From: Paenibacillus sp. JQZ6Y-1
Lineage (GTDB): Bacteria; Bacillota; Bacilli; Paenibacillales; Paenibacillaceae
Assembly (NCBI RefSeq): GCF_040719145.1
Contig: NZ_JBFDUZ010000001.1
Coordinates: 1,488,001-1,552,000 of the forward strand
Length of the DNA stretch: 64,000 nucleotides
Reading direction: 5' to 3'
This document shows, one piece after another, positions 62,213 to 64,000 of the stretch. A model generated the notes under the pieces. The model ran no database searches. It saw only the letters and a program-made list of their open reading frames with translations, and had not been told where the DNA came from. Position numbers and translations under genes: made by a program. Within the stretch, counting starts at the first letter, position 1; every line of letters begins with the position of its first letter.

Positions 62213-63187
62213 TCAGGAGTGAACGAAGCCTTCATCCGGTACTGGCTTGCCAAAGTTCGGCGTGCCATCTTGGTTCCATGAGATCAGCTGTGCACGAGTA
62301 TGACGGTTCGGATCGTGCAATGGATCGCCAACGATCTCCGTGTAGTTGCGGGCATGATAGATCAATACATCATGCTGATCATCCTCAGTACGCGTGAAGC
62401 TGTTATGACCCGGACCATATTGACCGTTTTCCGGTGCGCTGCGGAAGACAGGCTGCTCTGATTTGTGCCATGAGTTGATGTCCAGCAGATCGCTGTTCTC
62501 GTCGGCAGTGAGCAGACCCATGCAGTAGTTGATATCTGTTGCACTTGCGGAATAGGTGATATAGATTTTGCCGTTCTTTTTCAGCACAGCAGGACCTTCA
62601 TTAACTAAGAAGCCGACAACTTCCCAATCCAGTTCCGGTTTGGTGAGCATCAATTGAGGTCCTTTGAGTGTCCACGGGTTCTCCATTTCGGAAATGTACA
62701 GATTGGAGTTGCCTGGAATATCATACTGACGCTGTGCCCAAACGTAGTACAGTTTGTCGTTGTGCTGGAATGTCGTTGCATCCAATGCGAACGATTCCCA
62801 CTCGGTAACAACCTGTCCTTTTTCAACCCATTCTCCTTCCAATGGATTACTGGAACCGTTCTCAATCACATACATACGATGGTTAAATGTATCATTGACT
62901 GGATGGTCCACATTCGCAGCGGCGAAATAGATGTACCATTTGCCTTGAATATAATGAATTTCCGGCGCCCAAATGAGCTGGCTCATTGGACCTTCGTCAT
63001 GTTTGTGCCATACCGTAACGGCAGGTGCGTCGCCAATACCTTGAATTGTTTTGGAACGACGAACTTCCAGACGATCATATTGCGGCACTGAAGCCGTGAA
63101 GTAGTAGTAACCATCCGTATGCTTGTACACCCACGGATCGGCACGTTGTTCAACGACCGGATTTTTGAAAGAGTATTCTGCATTCAT
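62213..63187 (-). CDS. Glycoside hydrolase family 43 (arabinofuranosidase/xylosidase type)
   Basis: A 324-residue single-domain five-bladed propeller enzyme without signal peptide. Catalytic base Asp lies in QRADPWVYKH near the N-terminus, the second Asp/Glu block is IWAPEIHYI, and the acid Glu is in VNEGPAVLKKNGKIYITYSAS. A frame upstream adds about 47 unlikely residues; ATG 63187 with AAAGGGG gives the normal start. Upstream AraR-like palindromes point to arabinose-containing substrates, but xylosidase activity is possible. Confidence 0.92.
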   Translation of the reverse strand: MNAEYSFKNPVVEQRADPWVYKHTDGYYYFTASVPQYDRLEVRRSKTIQGIGDAPAVTVWHKHDEGPMSQLIWAPEIHYIQGKWYIYFAAANVDHPVNDTFNHRMYVIENGSSNPLEGEWVEKGQVVTEWESFALDATTFQHNDKLYYVWAQRQYDIPGNSNLYISEMENPWTLKGPQLMLTKPELDWEVVGFLVNEGPAVLKKNGKIYITYSASATDINYCMGLLTADENSDLLDINSWHKSEQPVFRSAPENGQYGPGHNSFTRTEDDQHDVLIYHARNYTEIVGDPLHDPNRHTRAQLISWNQDGTPNFGKPVPDEGFVHS

Positions 63188-63234
63188 ACTTGGACAACCC
63201 CTTTGAATAAAATGGAATGATGTCGGAACCAACA

Positions 63235-63248
63235 TGTAAACGCCTGCA
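63235..63248 (-). promoter_or_regulatory. cre-like site upstream of GH43 gene
   Basis: TGTAAACGCCTGCA matches 12 of 14 cre positions; a second GTAACGCTTACA-type site is near 63399-63411. Suggests CcpA repression of the GH43-MFS unit. Confidence 0.45.
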
Positions 63249-63422
63249 AAGAACGATTGGAGTAGAGTGAGGATATCTCTGCATCCAACAAAGCTTAGGC
63301 GATAGAGACAGATAGCACAGAGAGCCATCGGAATCCTATGTAGATATTTATGCCTGCATCGTCACTCAGAATTGAAGTGCAAATCCGTTTACAGGTAACG
63401 CTTACATGTACCGACAAAATAA

Positions 63423-63476
63423 ATGTACGTACAAATATAATTAATATAAATATTAATAATAAATATTTACGTACAT
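63423..63476. promoter_or_regulatory. AraR-like operator pair
   Basis: ATGTACGTACAAATAT (63423-63438) and its imperfect inverse AAATATTTACGTACAT (63461-63476) flank an AT-only stretch. A third TGTACGTACA is at 63606-63615. The core TTGTACGTACAA-type palindrome is that of GntR-family AraR as I recall it. Confidence 0.5.
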
Positions 63477-63649
63477 GATATGATTAAATCCTAGCACTTT
63501 TGCTTGCCGAAATCAACACTTCCACTGAACTTTGCAAAATGAAATCCAATTCTTCTTTTTCTAAAGGTGTAAGCATGTCTGTTTTTAGGCGGAAATGAAT
63601 AGTATTGTACGTACATCGTTTTTGCGAGAATTTCATTAAAATAAGCACC

Positions 63650-63677
63650 TAAACAAATAGGTGCCTGCGGTCGATAT
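63650..63677 (+). promoter_or_regulatory. Sigma-D-like promoter before the CheW-like gene
   Basis: TAAA (63650-63653) and GTCGATAT (63670-63677), 16 bases apart, resemble the motility sigma consensus TAAA and GCCGATAA. A GCACCTA/TAGGTGC palindrome (63645-63664) overlaps it. Confidence 0.5.
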
Positions 63678-63731
63678 AAACATATATATCATGGATTTGT
63701 AAGCCAGAAACCAGTTGAGGAGCTAAACGCT

Positions 63732-64000
63732 ATGAAAATCGAGCTTATTGTCTTTTACGTGGCGAATCAGCCGTACGCAATCAGCTTTAATGAGATTGAA
63801 GAAATCCAAACCTCCAAAAAAGGCACACCGTTGCCGTTTGCCGAAGAATGGCATGAAGGTCTGATCACCATTCGTGGATCGCTGTACCCGCTTGTTAATC
63901 TGCGCAAGCTGATGGCTGTCTCTTATGACGGTCCCAAAGATACTGACAAAATGATTTTGCTGCGTCGTGCGCGTGTAGCATTGCTGGTGGATGAGCTGGA
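63732..64000 (+). CDS. CheW-like chemotaxis domain protein, N-terminal part
   Basis: The frame opens at ATG 63732 behind GAGGAG and runs off the window (89 complete codons). It starts MKIELIVFYVANQPYAISFN, then EIEEIQ, GLITIRGSLYPLVNLRKLM and RVALLVDELE, the order of a CheW domain: strand, coupling site and Arg that meet CheA and receptors. It is either a CheW adaptor or a CheV; a receiver beyond the edge would decide. Confidence 0.88.
   Translation, partial: MKIELIVFYVANQPYAISFNEIEEIQTSKKGTPLPFAEEWHEGLITIRGSLYPLVNLRKLMAVSYDGPKDTDKMILLRRARVALLVDEL

Noticed and set aside
1-64000. tRNA, rRNA, CRISPR arrays, prophage genes
   Set aside because: No cloverleaf, ribosomal RNA stretch, spaced repeat array or phage structural gene was recognised by eye.

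Overview
The window looks like a chromosomal segment of a Paenibacillus-type Firmicute (inferred). The reasons are moderate GC, AGGAGG-type ribosome binding sites, YesM/YesN-type two-component regulation of large carbohydrate lipoproteins, the acsA/acuA/acuC and glgC/glgD/glgP sets, LicT-type antitermination and catabolite-repression-like sites. No rRNA, tRNA, CRISPR array, integrase or transposase was seen.

Layout. 1-9 kb: the end of an FAD-dependent dehydrogenase, an NmrA-like reductase, an alpha/beta hydrolase, the 5-oxoprolinase genes pxpB-pxpC-pxpA coupled to a TRM11-like methyltransferase, and an M3 peptidase. 9-17 kb: an operon of HD-NUDIX fusion, GNAT, NUDIX and VanZ; a minus-strand block of MccF-like peptidase, aldo/keto reductase and ABC ATPase; then an ADP-ribosylglycohydrolase with a DUF1361 membrane protein. 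17-29 kb: a galactan-use locus with a YesM/YesN pair, a binding lipoprotein, two permeases, GH42 beta-galactosidase and secreted GH53 endo-galactanase. 29-34.5 kb: two secreted cell-wall hydrolases and a LOV-domain (blue-light) hybrid histidine kinase.

34.5-39.8 kb is a very AT-rich two-gene island lying exactly between two terminators. It encodes a 1302-residue reverse transcriptase with a C-terminal nitrilase domain, the architecture of DRT type 1 (UG1-like) anti-phage reverse transcriptases. Divergently, it encodes a 410-residue HD-domain-like protein that I cannot assign. A 16-bp inverted repeat covers the likely promoter and the RBS of the reverse transcriptase. This is the most likely site of a little-described defence system.

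39.8-46.4 kb: acetyl-CoA synthetase acsA, an acyltransferase, acuA and acuC (control of AcsA by acetylation) and an Imm11-like protein. 46.5-51.3 kb: glgC-glgD-glgP. 51.4-64 kb: a stalk-domain protein, an AraC regulator divergent from a GH3 beta-glucosidase, a licT-bglP beta-glucoside PTS system with two antiterminator targets, an oligosaccharide MFS transporter with a GH43 enzyme behind AraR-like and cre-like sites, and the start of a CheW-like gene behind a sigma-D-like promoter. Two tiny membrane peptides and two related long palindromic elements lie in the gaps.
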